A stretch of 64,000 nucleotides of DNA from Prosapia bicincta (taxonomy: Eukaryota > Arthropoda > Insecta > Hemiptera > Cercopidae): assembly GCA_036971475.1 (NCBI GenBank), contig JBAIZL010000428.1, positions 830,001 through 894,000 on the forward strand, read 5' to 3'. Of this stretch, positions 47,006-59,420 are shown one piece after another (the stretch's first letter is position 1; each line of letters starts with the position of its first letter). The position numbers were made by a program, and so were the translations under genes. The notes under the pieces were generated by a model, which saw only the letters and a program-made list of their open reading frames with translations, ran no database searches and was not told the DNA's origin.

Positions 47006-50000
47006 AGACTGTCAGTATAACAAAGAAACAAACAAAATTCTGATGTTAGTCCTTGTACGGCTTTAGATATACCAGCACCATTTTAATTATTTAATAGTCG
47101 ATTCATAATTACCAGTAAAACATGGCCAGAGTTATATCTGACGATAAACAACACTCGAAGAACTAGAACTCAGATGGCGTAACTGGTGTTCGAGTGACAT
47201 TTGTAGTTTTGTTACTTATGAAACCGAGGCCTTCAGGTTCACCAATATTAAAATATTGACTAAAAAAAAAAATAAGTAAAATTTATAAACCAGAGGGTTA
47301 GAAGATAAATACAGAAAAGAGTAAACGAGAAGAAATTAAATAGATAAAAGGGAGAAAAACAATTGAATAATAGAAAATATGGTTATAGAAGTACAACTAA
47401 AATAATTTAATCGACATGTAACCCCTAATATTAGATCTAATTTACGTTACTAGAATTAAAATATCTGCAGACATTTACTAAAATAAGGAACACAACAATC
47501 TATATGCAAGAGTGTAGTGAAAGCCATATGGTAGTAATAAGTTTCCGGGACCGTTAACAAGGTCTATAATAAGCACTATATTAAACAAAACTATAGAGAA
47601 ATGAAGAAAGCAAATGCACTCTACTCAACAGAAATCATTACACAATTAATTTTCCGAAAGTAAAACTGGAATTAATTAATGATGCACTTTAAACCTCAGC
47701 TTCTCTGAAAGTACTGTATTCAATTCTAGAGTCCTTAAGGCTCCTGTAGATGTGAGAATACGGGAACTGGGACGTGAGTAATTCACAGTCGTGTAGTACT
47801 TCTTAGTTTTGGAGTTAAATAGTTTTGAAGATATTTATAACATCTTTTCACGTTCTCCATTATCTTATTTATTCAAACCTAATAAAATATATTTAACTAA
47901 CCATATTCAAAGTGTAATTGTTTCTACATATTTCAGTACATTTTTCTGCCGATTACAACAAAAATAAATTACGATTTAAGTTTTGGAAATGGAGTAATTC
48001 CGAAACTCGTCAACATAGGAAAATATTGTAATGCTAGGAAAGGCAGAAAAATGTACTCAAATATATAGAAATATTTCTAACAGAATGAAGATGAGTAGAC
48101 TATATTTTGAGTGAATATAATCGAGGAGTAGACTGAATTCTCATTTTGTTGAGAATGTTACTTTTTTCCTAAAGTATAGAATAAATAATGGGTGTACACC
48201 AAAGACGAACGTTTTTGTTGGAAAGTCCAAAAATCCAAGTTACCTTCTCTACCTGTTTTTATAGTAGCTTGGTCGGCAAGAATCCAAATTTTTATAATAT
48301 ACTTAAAAATTTATATTCTTTTTTTAATATTCTACAATGTTAACTATAAAACTTTAATTTTGCATTTAAAAAAATTTATTGAAAAACATAAAAGTTTTAA
48401 TCGTTTTGAACCATTACGTGTTTCTATTTCTTAGACTTAAAAAATAATGCACTTTATAAATATGTCATGAGTAAGAAAAGTAGTCGATGTTAGCAATGAT
48501 TACTTTATTACTTTGGTTAACTGTATGTGTTCACTGCTTTTTTTAAATTAGATTCGTAGGATACGAAAAATTTAAAGCTACAAATTCTCTAAATCTATGC
48601 TGGCACTCATCAAAAAATCACTAATTAGAAATCAGTAAATAATCATTTGCTTCAGAAAAAGATTTGAAATGTTAGTTTTCAAAAAAAAACAGGTTTTACA
48701 AATTTCTTTCACGATTTAGTAAAATAAAAGGACTAGAGCTGGAATGGTGTCAAATTGCTGGAGAAAGAGACTTACAGATTGTGTGAAAATTAGAAAAACA
48801 AAATCGAGCTCTGCCGTTACGTTGTTAAGCGAAATTATAGTTTAGTTCCAGAAGATTTGGTTTGAAGTAGGAGCACACAACGTTTATACAATCCTTCTTC
48901 AACATTTGTTCTTACAGCTTTCCTCGCTGTGTTCCTACATACGCCGAGAGTCATTACATATTATGCTTGCCTTTCAATCACTCTCAATTTCTTTCATTTG
49001 CCCCTCTTTTCGTCCTTCGTTCACTTTCGTTGCCACACTCTCCGTTTTAACTCTTTGACCCGCTTCTCCAGGCTCATCAACTTCTGCTATTATTCTGGCT
49101 TTCCATTTCATTACGACTATCTCTTTTAATCCACGAATATTTCCTGAAATAACTCTCTTCGTTTGTCTCTCTCTGACGAGTGCGCGAACACAATTGGCTT
49201 TTGTTCAGATTTTTTTTCATGTACTGATATCTTTATATATTTTTTTAAATTTACAATTCATTATTTCATATACAACTTACTAAATCCCTGTAATTTATAA
49301 ACTCATGGTATACTTACTGATTCAAAAAGTTTTCGATAACATAAGACCATCTCCCCCAATCTCTAGGAAAGTCGTTTTATTTCAGTAATTTCTTTATAAG
49401 TTTAATTAAGTTATAAGTACAGCAAGTAGTTAAATAGTTTGTTAGTAACGATAGTGTTTTGCCGATCTTCATGGACAATAAAATCCATGATTCACTTTTT
49501 TAACTAACTTTAATTTGCGTTTGTCTCACCCAAATTGAATTTATGAGTAGTTAATTTTTACTCCTAAATATTATTAGTTTTCCAAAAATTAAAATGGCTG
49601 TTCATCATTTAATCTGTAACTCTCCCCTACCCTCCTATTTTCATACATTGTATTATTTACTTTCACATGTGAAAACAACCTTTTATTTAAAAATTAGCTT
49701 TTTTCTTGAATCTCACCTTCACAATCTTGTGCTATACAAACTCGTCGGCGGAACTTGAGGTATATAGTTTGTTATTCTGTAGTTGTGTGCAAATTTGTAT
49801 ACTTATAAAAGTAATTCCATGAGCCTACAAGTTACCAACACAAATTACACACACATTATTAAGGCTTAAGGATAAAGAGACGAAATACATTTTTATTTGG
49901 TAAATCTTTTGGCCTTTTTTTAAAGACAGTGGTATTTGTTTTATTATTATTATTATTTTTTGTATAGCTTTGCTCACCTCCAAAGGGAGTGAAAATCCCC

Positions 50001-51860
50001 GAAAGGGAGTGAAATAAGAATTTGTGGTTCGTTCAACATTTTAATTAAGACAAGTTTAACTTAACCTAATGTCAAAGGTTACTTTTTCCTATTCTATTTA
50101 GTAATTTCAATAACATTTTAAAATTGACGTGAAAATATTTTTGGTAACACTTTCCCCTATATCCATGATTTGGTGATTCGAACAAGTGGAAATAAATGTT
50201 GTTCACTGTCCTCAGGCTCTCACAGGGGAATTTCTCTAGAGAACTACATTTTAGTCACCTACATTTTACAAAATTACTTATCATTTACAAGTTTTAATAA
50301 ATTTACTCCCATGGAAAAATAAATAGTTTTACCAACACCTATAGAAACACAAATTCGTCATCTGGTCTGACAAGTTATTCTTCACATTTGGTTTTTAATT
50401 GACAGAAGCTCGAGATTCTACTGATAGGCATGTTAAAGTTCTTATATTCTTCTAAATATTCATTACATAATGATAACTGCACAGCTGTTATCTGTAAACG
50501 ATTCCACATTGTAAGATCTATTAAATTGTACTGACAACAGAAATTTTCTGTCGTTCGTAGCGAACAAATCTCCTCAGCGTTTTATACGGCTAGTTTGGTA
50601 GATAAGGACCTCCGAAACAAATCAATTAAGGAGAAGATGACTTCACTAGGAAAGGCAAAAGATTTATCGACTTGCCATAATTAATCTTCCTAATAAGATA
50701 ACTTGTTTTAATGAAATTGGAAAATACTTTCCTAAGCAGTATAACAATGTTAATTATTGCCATAATAATGGCTTTAACGCTGTTAATTTTATTTCACGAT
50801 GTATATTTATATGATCCTGTGATTTTTCTGGGATTGTTATGGTTATTATATTGGTTTCACTTGTCTGTTAATGCTCTTTATTCGCTTATATTGTGTGTAT
50901 GTTAAATTCAATTATGTAAGTTGCTCAAACATGTTTTAACGTTTTTAAATTTTATAATTTTAATTGTTTTCAAGAAGAAACAAGAAAGTAAAAACCAAAA
51001 GAAACGGAAAAGTATTGAAATAACTTACTCAAGGAAAGAGGATTTGGAAACAAGATAACATTCATTTTTTATTTCAGTTCCTTATTTTTCTTTATTCCCT
51101 TCATGACATTCAGTTATCAGTGCTTTAACTTGTCAGTGCGTTAAATGTTAAATTCTTAGTTCTTTTTTTATAATGGCCGAAATTGGTTTACGCCACTGAA
51201 GAAAATAAATAATTATTATTAACACGTATGTAAAAACAATATGCACGCTTCTATTAATCGTACACTTTATATTGTATTAATTTTAATGTAATAATTGTAT
51301 GAACAGTCTAATTGGAGGCTTGTTGCTCGTCTACGAAGTCCTAAATAGGGGCAGGTTTATCACATTGTAGATTTCGATGAATATTGATTGGTTTTCATCA
51401 CACATAATTCATTTTATTAAGATGTAACTATTTACTAAATCCCAGCGTTTGCATTAAGATCGCTTAGCTAAAGAATGTGTTATAGGATTCAATTGATCTA
51501 TCTGATTATATTGTTTTAACTGAAGTTTGAAGGATTTAACAGTGTAATGTTGTAGGAAACTGTTGCCAGGTTTTAAGTAACATTAAAGATTTTTTTATGT
51601 TTGTAGAAACGTTAGTTTTGTGAAATAATATTGCGACGTGAAATAATCGCTACTCCAACCACAACTACCTGTAATATTTACTGCTAATGCTGTACAACTA
51701 TAATTAATTCAAATGTGTTTCAAATTTATTAAACACTTCTTTGTTTTTATTCATTATATCACGGATGAATTTTAAAACTTGAATTTCCTCCGGCCGTACT
51801 CTTTGACAACATAAATCTGTCAGACGCCTGACACAATTCCTCGAGGGCCTTAACCAAACC
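47006..51860. other. AT-rich unique DNA, no gene recognised
   Basis: Frames at 48192-48434, 48929-49129 and 50711-50905 (all +) are hydrophobic or pyrimidine-driven with no domains. A direct repeat AAAGGGAGTGAAA occurs twice at 49990-50030. ATT-trinucleotide runs occur near 49940. Nothing else is supported. Confidence 0.5.
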
Positions 51861-51902
51861 ACAAAGGTGACCTTTACCCACGACTCACTTTTTTGACCTT
51901 GA
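51861..51902. promoter_or_regulatory. Nuclear-receptor-like sites in a complex pocket
   Basis: AAGGTGACCTT (51864-51874) is a palindrome of receptor half-sites. TGACCTTGA (51894-51902) is, on the minus strand, TCAAGGTCA, the extended half-site bound by FTZ-F1/ERR-type receptors. They lie in a pocket (51780-51960) less AT-rich than its flanks. The match is exact to a nine-base consensus, but such words occur by chance, so function is unproven. Confidence 0.3.
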
Positions 51903-51960
51903 CATGGGGCCCAAGTTTAAGGCCTTTTCGTCCGTCTGTCTTTGTGTGTGCATTTATTAC

Positions 51961-52199
51961 AAGGACGGTTATGATTGGCGTTTAAATTCAAGTTCCAAAC
52001 ATTTCACAAGGAATGTTGCCAATTATTTTTCCCGAAAACCCCGATAAAATCTGAATAACTCAGAGGTTATTTTGTTTTATTCGAATTTTAATTTCAGTTT
52101 TTTTGTGTTGCAGGTTAATTACGAATTAATACTGAAAAAAAACACAAAACGTAGGAATTGCTTTTATAGAAATGTCGGTCTGTTATATTCTACGAGGAA
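51961..52199. other. Unique AT-rich DNA
   Basis: I see nothing beyond poly-T/A tracts. Confidence 0.5.
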
Positions 52200-52398
52200 C
52201 TTCATTTAAGGTTAATTGGTAAGCAGACATATGGTCGATGAGTTGTACGAATGACTCGAGAAAGCTATGTGGATTGTATAAAGGAAGTGAATAAATAAAT
52301 AAATAAATAAATATATATATATATATATATATATTCCACATCGTTTTTTTCTACAACTCACAGACTATATGTCTGCTTACCAACAACCTTAAATGAAG
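52200..52398. repeat. Inverted repeat with microsatellite centre
   Basis: The arm at 52200-52247 (CTTCATTTAAGG, TGGTAAGCAGACATAT, GAGTTGTA) is the reverse complement of 52351-52398 with few mismatches. Pairing continues weakly inward (GATGTGGAAT-like words near 52270 and 52335). The centre holds (AAAT)n at 52289-52312 and (TA)n to 52334. A foldback element, or another PLE tail pair lacking the GAAA motif, is possible. There is no coding sequence. Confidence 0.85.
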
Positions 52399-52400
52399 AT

Positions 52401-52403
52401 TGT

Positions 52404-52435
<32 letters not shown>
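52401..52435. repeat. (TG)n microsatellite
   Basis: A TG run with one TT interruption, two bases right of the inverted repeat. Confidence 0.95.
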
Positions 52436-54405
52436 TATTGATTTACTTATTAAAAAACTTTATGGCTTAAAAATTGTTTTGTTAAAGCCTTGGTAACCTG
52501 TAGCTCTCCATCTGAATTTCCCAAAATTAAGTAAAAATTAGTCTAACTGTAGTACAATCAGCTGGAATAGCTTCTATCCCTCGTGTTGAAGGTGCCTCTG
52601 CAGCTATGTCCTATGGCTGTTTCTAGGAATAAACAAAAAAATGCTTGTACTCACACTTACCCCTCGCGCTGTCTTACCTTACCTTATTCCGTTAAATAAT
52701 GTATTGGGACCACTAATTTACAAGATTATTTTTCTTGGAAAATCTATTTTAATAAATATTTTTTATTTATTTAAACTTACCCGTAACGTTTCGATCTCCT
52801 AATTTCTTATAAAAATGAAAACAAATACATGTTCGATTTTCTTTTTTCTTTCAATACAAAAATAAATATTTCCAACATTATTTTCTTAAAATCGTGTTTT
52901 TAACAAAACTTAAATTTTGTATATTTGTTAACTGCTAGTGCAAGAACACCTTTTGTTTTTTCAATGTGAGCTGCTATTATGAATGAGTTTGATAAATTCT
53001 GTTGATCCTATTTTTATTACATACATATTTCTTTTTTCAACGTGCCAATGTAATCACTCGTTTCAGTGTCATCGCATTGTTTTTTTTATAATATGATTAA
53101 AACCAAAAAGCAGTTTATGATAGTAAATTACGACTAATTAATCATATTGTCTTCCCAGTGGACGACCGTGTAAGTCGTTAGAACGAACTCCCATCGATCA
53201 TGTTAACGCATAGCTTTCTTATGTAACACGAAGGCAAGATGTGTCCCGCGTCAATCACAGATGAGACAGATCAAAAGAAACTTGTTCCTTTTCTTTTTGT
53301 CCTTTTCTTATTTACTAATACAGTTAATTTTCTGATTCTCATACTTCGCCAGCTTATTTTTCAATCATCAAACAAATCTTTTATTTTTGTTACATTTCAT
53401 TAAATTTAATTTCGCATTTTAGTTCTGTAGATGGTTGCTTTAGATTGTTCACTTGTTTTCTGCCTAGCGATATATTTCTTGTAATTGTATTTACCACCTG
53501 TTATTTTGGTAATTTTTATTTTTGGAAGTGTTGTCTCTCTTATGTATTCTGATTCGTCTAAAACCCTTACAAAAAGGATTTAATTTAATGGTAAACTTTC
53601 ATAAAGGTTTACTGCTTAATCTTCGTAAAACCTAGAAAGTAAATTAAACGTGACGAAACAAACTACTATTTGAGCGTCTTTTACAACCCAACATAACTTA
53701 CATGTCTCCAAGAAAATTTCATTCAGATATTGCTTACGTTTATTAAAAAAAATTAAATAACGCATAAGGTTCCATAAAATAACAGTATTTCTTACTGTGC
53801 CTTGTACACTGCATCTTTCTTATGCATCGTGAATCAGCCTCTGACGTGTCCTTGGAAGGATGAGCAGTGGAAGAGAAAGGCGGCCTCTGACGGCAAACCG
53901 GCATTATGACATACGAGTAAACATCATTGATTATAGGATAAGTAGATAGTTTAGTTTGATATATAGCCCGAGCGAGGTTCATGAAGATAATCTCTCTATT
54001 AAAAGTAATTGTGTTAAGAATTTTTCCAAGTGACTTAAATGCTAGAGAGACAGTTTATCATTAACGTAAATTCTAGTCTGCTGCTTTTATAATTTTTCTA
54101 TTTTGTTGATGGATTGGTAAATTATTTCTTTTGTAGTGATTTTTTATTCGGTTTTCTAAATCTGCTATACATGTTTTATTTTAAATCAATAAAATCTTAA
54201 CATCAGATTTCTGATATCGGAAATCTTGTCGTCTGATTTCTGTTATTATTTTATTATCCTCTTGGAGGCAGTTTTTTCCTCTTATTATAACTAAGGGGTA
54301 TTTTCCCCTAAATCCTCTTCAGTGTCCTAGATTACGTAGTGCTTCTGACGCAATAACATACTGTTTGGTATATTTATCATTTTAATTGTTTTGATATTTA
54401 GTGTG
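52436..54405. other. Unique DNA, no gene recognised
   Basis: A more complex pocket lies at 53800-53960, covered by a 79-codon ATG-started minus-strand frame (53743-53982). The frame has no recognisable domain. The remainder is AT-rich. Confidence 0.45.
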
Positions 54406-54850
54406 TGTGTTTTAGTGAATTGTAAAATGTCTGTCAAGATACAATTCTTGTAGTTTGTATATTCCTGCTTGTATACAATGCAAAAACTGCAATAAATTCT
54501 ATATTGGACAAACAAACAGATCTTTCGCCGAAAGATATAAAGAATACAAAAGCGCAATGCACACTACTATTTAACCCACCTTCGCAAATCACCTCATGGA
54601 CACTAAACACTCATGCAATAGTATGGAAAATAACATGAGCATCAGTCCACACATGCTAGAAACGCCATAAATTAAACACACTAGAGCAATATGAAATATA
54701 CAGACATAGACACACACATAAAAATGACATCCTAAATGAACAAACACGACACAGATCACACATACTCTTCGATCACATCACTTCTAACTTTCAAATATTG
54801 GTAACAAAGAAGCACAACTGCAGCAATCCTAGCGTCAAAAATACCAGGCT
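54406..54850 (+). pseudogene. Penelope-like element fossil: GIY-YIG endonuclease and C-terminus
   Basis: The plus-strand frame around 54440-54570 reads CKNCNKFYIGQTNRSFAERY, the N-terminal half of a PLE GIY-YIG endonuclease; FYIG is the YIG element, and the paired cysteines before it are typical of Penelope types. An in-frame TAA near 54572 breaks it. It resumes with NHLMDTKHS; then, after further breaks, EQYEIYRHRHTHKNDILNEQ and SHILFDHITSNF in another frame, matching the conserved end of PLE ORFs. No reverse transcriptase lies upstream in the 1 kb before it, so the copy is 5' truncated. It is inactive. Confidence 0.85.
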
Positions 54851-54979
54851 GAAGAAGTCGTAAGACGAAAACAAGAGTTAACAATTTAACAACCTTTAGT
54901 TACACACAGTCTGGTCGCAAGTAATATCAAAGTGTAATAAGTAATTAACCACCAGTTCGTCAAGAACAGCTACAAGATT
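54841..54979 (+). mobile_element. 3' tail of the Penelope-like element fossil
   Basis: It directly follows the endonuclease remnant. It contains CAGGCTGAAGAAGTCGTAAG, GACGAAAAC, GTTAACAATTTAACAACC, TGGTCGCAAGTAAT, GTAATAAGTAATT, CGTCAAGAACAGC and ACAAGATTTC. The same order occurs at 20.19-20.33 kb. CTGAAGA (54849-54855), an extra A, GTC/GAC stem with a GTAA loop (54857-54866), then GAAA (54867-54870) is a hammerhead-like core. The downstream self-complementary part is decayed here. Confidence 0.82.
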
Positions 54980-54984
54980 TCGAT

Positions 54985-55115
54985 ATGTATATTTTACAAT
55001 AAAGAGTATTTCTATTGTAAATTACCACTGAGGATAATTGCTATGCAATTGAAATCTACATAAGGTTTTAAATAAAGGAAAAATTCATTTGTGGTATAGA
55101 GGTTTCATTTATTTA
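54985..55115 (+). mobile_element. Second Penelope-like element tail (family of the 38.4-kb palindrome)
   Basis: CCACTGAGGATAATTG, GAAATCTACATAAGG, AAATAAAGG, ATTTGTGGTA and AGGTTTCATTTATTTA follow the order of the 38.4-kb tail (CTCTGAGGATGGTTAC, GAAATGTACATAAGG, AAATAAAGA, GTTTGTGGTTA, AGGTTTTTGTGTATTTA). It is a single, non-inverted copy lying directly behind the tail of a different PLE family. Confidence 0.72.
55024..55066 (+). ncRNA. Hammerhead-ribozyme-like motif, diverged copy
   Basis: CUGAGGA (55028-55034), one extra U, helix II AAUUGC/GCAAUU with a UAU loop (55036-55050), GAA (55051-55053), AUCUACAU (55054-55061, one mismatch from self-complementary), A, and AGGU. Helix I would be ACC/GGU with an A-A mismatch next to the core. 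The helix II sequence differs from that at 38.4 kb while pairing is preserved, which supports selection on the fold in the ancestral elements. This copy is probably inactive. Confidence 0.4.
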
Positions 55116-58100
55116 ATTAAACTTCATTATATTGTTGGTGACAGGCTTACATACATACTATACGTACTAGTTACGTCTACTCGTGAATTGTAGTAACTTT
55201 AACGACCTAATTTTATTACACGACTTAATTTTAATTTAACTAATTTTATTAGGTAAATATAATTTTAGTAATGTTCTGTCACGAATCGAGTTCATGCAAA
55301 AAAAACTCCCTTGGATCAAGTAGAGAGTATTTCTACTGAAACAAAGTAACATAGTCCATGTTTGCAATGTTTATTCTACAAGGATGTAGCTGATGAACAT
55401 CCGATTGGATCTACCTGAGACATCACCCTTGCGGAGAGAAGTCAAAGTGTTTCGTTGTCAACATAAACTACAAAATTTAGTTTTTATGTAGTATGCTTTT
55501 CACACAGAAATACTTGACTAAAATGTCAGAATACTTAAGAAACTGCACTATACTTCAAAACACTACCTGTATTTTTTTCCAGAATGGTATAAAGTATGTT
55601 TTCTTACCATTTTATATTTTCTAATTCGGTTAACCAAAACTCTAAACATACAACAAAAATGTGGGGAAACTTACTTGTAAGAGAAGAAGAGTTTACCTGA
55701 AAAAACAGAAGTTTTTTGAAAATCGGCAGTGTTTTTAAAATAAAGGAGCAAAAGATTTTTAAACGTTTGTTACCTTATTTTAAAAATAATTTTATCGCCT
55801 GTAAGGAGTTAATTAAAAACTAATATGTACTTATTTCACAAAAATTAAATCAGTTGTTAATCTAGGATTATTTACTCTGTTTTAGTTATGATTAGTATTC
55901 AATGGTTTATTATCCATAGCTGTGGTATTGTTACTTATTGTATGTATGCTTGTGTTTTCGAAAGTGTGTACACGTGTATTTCTTACGTAAGAGTGAAGTA
56001 AAAGGTAGCATAAACAGATCGTGCATGCTTTTACTCTCATCCCGCTAGTTCTGTGTAGACAACATTTCCAACCCATCATTAAAATCTCCTACTTAGGCTA
56101 CCTGCTCCGCTTAGGCTTTAAACACTGACATCTCTTTACACATATCGTGAAGCAGTAATTTTCTGAGACATACGTTGTGAAAGTTCTTACTTAAAGGATT
56201 CAGTTTGTTGTGCTGCGCATCCTGTTGCTTTGTTTACGGAGTCACGACACAGGTTACGTCAAAGATTATAAGATCAGTTTTATTCCGCGTGCAAACGAAA
56301 AGGAACCGTATGCGTCATTATACAACTTTTTGTGAGTTGCGTGTCTGGCAAAATCAAGTAGTCAGTTTTATTTGTTTCCTCATTCTTAGTGAGAGGAAGT
56401 GTTGGAAAATCCAAAAAAGCAATCGATAATGATATACATTGTGTCACATTCTGGGGAAAGTAATGTCTACCTAATATGGATTTAATGTATCTTTTCAAGT
56501 AAACAAAGACCTGCGGCATACAAATTTAAAACTACAGTAGAGTTCTTAACCAATAATTTACAAGATTTATTTAGGGTTTATTGAGTTTAGATCTAGTTAA
56601 GCTTTAAAAATTATATTTTCTGCTTTTTTTGGTTTTTCATCATTTTTTGCGTTCTATTCTTATTTAATAAAATAATTTCTCACAAGCAATATTTAACGAA
56701 TTTGCTAAATATATATAGTTACAGTCTTACTTTGATATATGGTTTAAACAAATACAAACTTCAATTAAAAAACATATAATTAACGTCTTAATTTATAGTT
56801 TATGAATTCCACTATAGGCTACACGTAATTGGAAATGCTGCAGACTGGGTGAGCTAAAAAATATATAAATGCATATTGTATTAAGATATATAATATAATA
56901 GGAAGTAAGGTAATTTTTCGTTAAATTTTAGTGTTATTTGTTATTGTCTTTATAAAGTTAAAAATGTGGTTTTTTAAAACAAAATCATTCAACATAATCT
57001 ACAACGCCTTAGATTTGGATAAATCAATAAAAAACGAAACTTAATTTTATATCATTCCGTTATAAGATTTGACGAACTACACAACTTCAAATCTGACGTG
57101 TTACTTGTGTATTGCCTAAACTGTATTTAATTATAACCTGTTGTTCCTAAAAAAAATATATATGTAAAATTGTTTTTCTTCAGTTTTTACCAATAGTCTT
57201 GAAACTTTGTTTTTTTTATTGAGAGTTTATAAAACCACTACTCAAATAAATTTAAAAAATATTGTAATTTCCAAACTGGGTTTGTACAAATTATATACAC
57301 TTTTATAGTTTAAAAAACATCAGAAAATAGTTTAAGTATTACTTATTATTTTACTGTTATAAATACGTTACGTCGAATATTACGTGAGTGAATTCTTGCG
57401 TATATGAGTATTTATCATATTGTAATGAAACGTTTGTATACATAATATTGTTCGGTTGTATGAAGCTAGTGAATCCCTCGAAGTGTATATAAAGTTTATA
57501 TAAACTAAACCCACCATACAATCTCAGTTGAACCACACAGATTTTTATGTGTATAGCCTATAGGTTGTATAAAAACTGAACTTACATTTTTATAGTTTAA
57601 TTACATTTTATGTATTAATTACATTTATTGGTAAGTAATACTGTTCGCAAGTATTTACTGCCTTACATATTTTTATGCGTAAGGATTATGACGCGTTTTT
57701 TTGTTATAAAAAAACGCGTCATAAATTGTTACGAAGTAGGCTTTTAAATTTATTTTTGATTAGTTGTAAATTATACAAAACTATCCCTTCATCTTTCAAG
57801 GTATACTTTAATGTTAGTCTACTTGTCAATGAAGGAAAATACTTTTGTTCTCGAGTTTACCGGACGAGGTAAAATGAACCTCGGCATTTTCTCAGCCAAT
57901 ACTACTGATTTATGTGTTACTGTTATTGAAACAAATGGCAACCTACTTATATTTTCTCACCACTTTCTCATATTCTCCTTTTTCTGAGAGTGTGCTACAC
58001 TAGACTTCCAGATGGCCAAGATTTGTATTATAAATTGTATTATTGCAATAAAAAAAAATTAATTAATTTTATAACTGAAAATTGTGAAATATTCTAGCTG

Positions 58101-59200
58101 ATAATTCATTCACTTAAACCACCCACACTTAAAGAGAAACTCTACGTATTCGATATTTATAAACTTTATGAGAAGTATTTCTTGGATAACTTAATTATAA
58201 TCTTGTAAATCGTTATGTACAGTCTGTATATTTTATGGATAAGCCCCACAACGTATTGTTTTACAATATTAACGTAACAACAAAACTACAAAAACCTGAT
58301 AATAAATAAGAGTATACTGCTTCCAGGAAATAAAACTTTAACATATGTTTGGTATGTAATTCTTGTTGAAACGCGTAAATTCAATACGAGTTGATAAAAT
58401 ATTCCCCTTGCTGGTAGTTTCGTCCTTTCCGATTGTTTCTAAAATACGTAGATGCTCTATCATCCAATAACGTGAATATAGGCTTTATAAAGCTACTTGT
58501 GGAGATTATTTCTACTCCCACATCTTACTGTTGTTAATAGCCACATTTGACCCCAACAGCCACATGGTTGAGGTCTTGCAGGACCTTCACGCACGAAGAC
58601 GGCTTGTCACCTTGCCTTGTGGTTTAATGAGATAAACCAAGGTTGTGACGTAACGAGGGAGATTTTAACTCCTAAATAAATTTATGTTATTTTGTTAAAT
58701 GCGCATAACAAATACTATACTCACTTATGATACAGGGAGAGAAAATCGATAATTTTATACCAAATGTGATGTATTTTGTGTAAAATAAACTCTATAAAGA
58801 GTGCCTTAGTAATATATCTAGCTAATATAATAATTCCGCTAACTTGAAAATCCAAGAATATCTATCCTTATTACAGACCTGAGTGGAATGGGAAATCCCA
58901 TAACGAGTATTAGGCCCTAATATGGACTTATATAAAACTATGACTTCCTAAATTAGTTCGAAATTAGTTTGTATAGGCTACTAATTATATACGAAATTAA
59001 TAGAGGAAAAAACATATATATTACGAATTCTTCGTACTGTGATATGTTGGTTTTTTTACCGCATTGAATTTTTTATAAAATACAATTATTTTCTCCTTAT
59101 TCTTAGAACGGCTTACATTAACTATAAGGCTGGTATTTCAACAGCGCAATGTACACCTAACTCTTAAACACTTTTAGACAACAGTTCTAAGACGAATCCG
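55116..59200. other. AT-rich unique DNA, no gene recognised
   Basis: Frames at 55882-56079 (-), 56205-56429 (+), 56280-56519 (-) and 57675-57872 (+) lack domains, and two of them overlap on opposite strands. A short hairpin ATGACGCGTTTTTTTG...AAAAACGCGTCAT lies at 57689-57724. A more complex pocket at 58520-58660 contains RUNX-like TGTGGTTT. No repeats of size. Confidence 0.45.
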
Positions 59201-59420
59201 TTTCGAAGGTCATGACATCATCACTGCCTTGACATAGCGTCGACATTCGTGACATTTTCCTTTTAACAGTACTGTCCAAAGGATCTTGACCTCTCTGCTG
59301 GGTGTCCGGCCTTTCCATTTTCAGAAAAAATATAAATCTTCGGCTTATTACATTTTGAATGAGTCAAGGGTGTCCCCTTGAAGACAGATGAAAGAGCCTT
59401 TGGCCGGAGCACTCGCAAGC
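59201..59420. promoter_or_regulatory. Complex pocket with nuclear-receptor-like palindrome, candidate conserved non-coding element
   Basis: Composition is balanced and homopolymer-poor compared with both flanks, with no open frame. AGGTCATGACAT at 59207-59218 is 10 of 12 identical to the inverted-repeat receptor element AGGTCATGACCT. Further half-sites (TTGACCT near 59288, CAAGGTGTCA near 59433) lie around it. A role is inferred from composition and motifs only. Confidence 0.25.

Noticed and set aside
48880..49130. Exon preceded by a TTCTTACAG acceptor
   Set aside because: The acceptor-like word is good, but the following frame is a pyrimidine-driven F, L, S and H string without domain or convincing donor.
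54327..54557. 76-codon minus-strand frame
   Set aside because: It is the antisense shadow of the PLE endonuclease fossil read on the plus strand.
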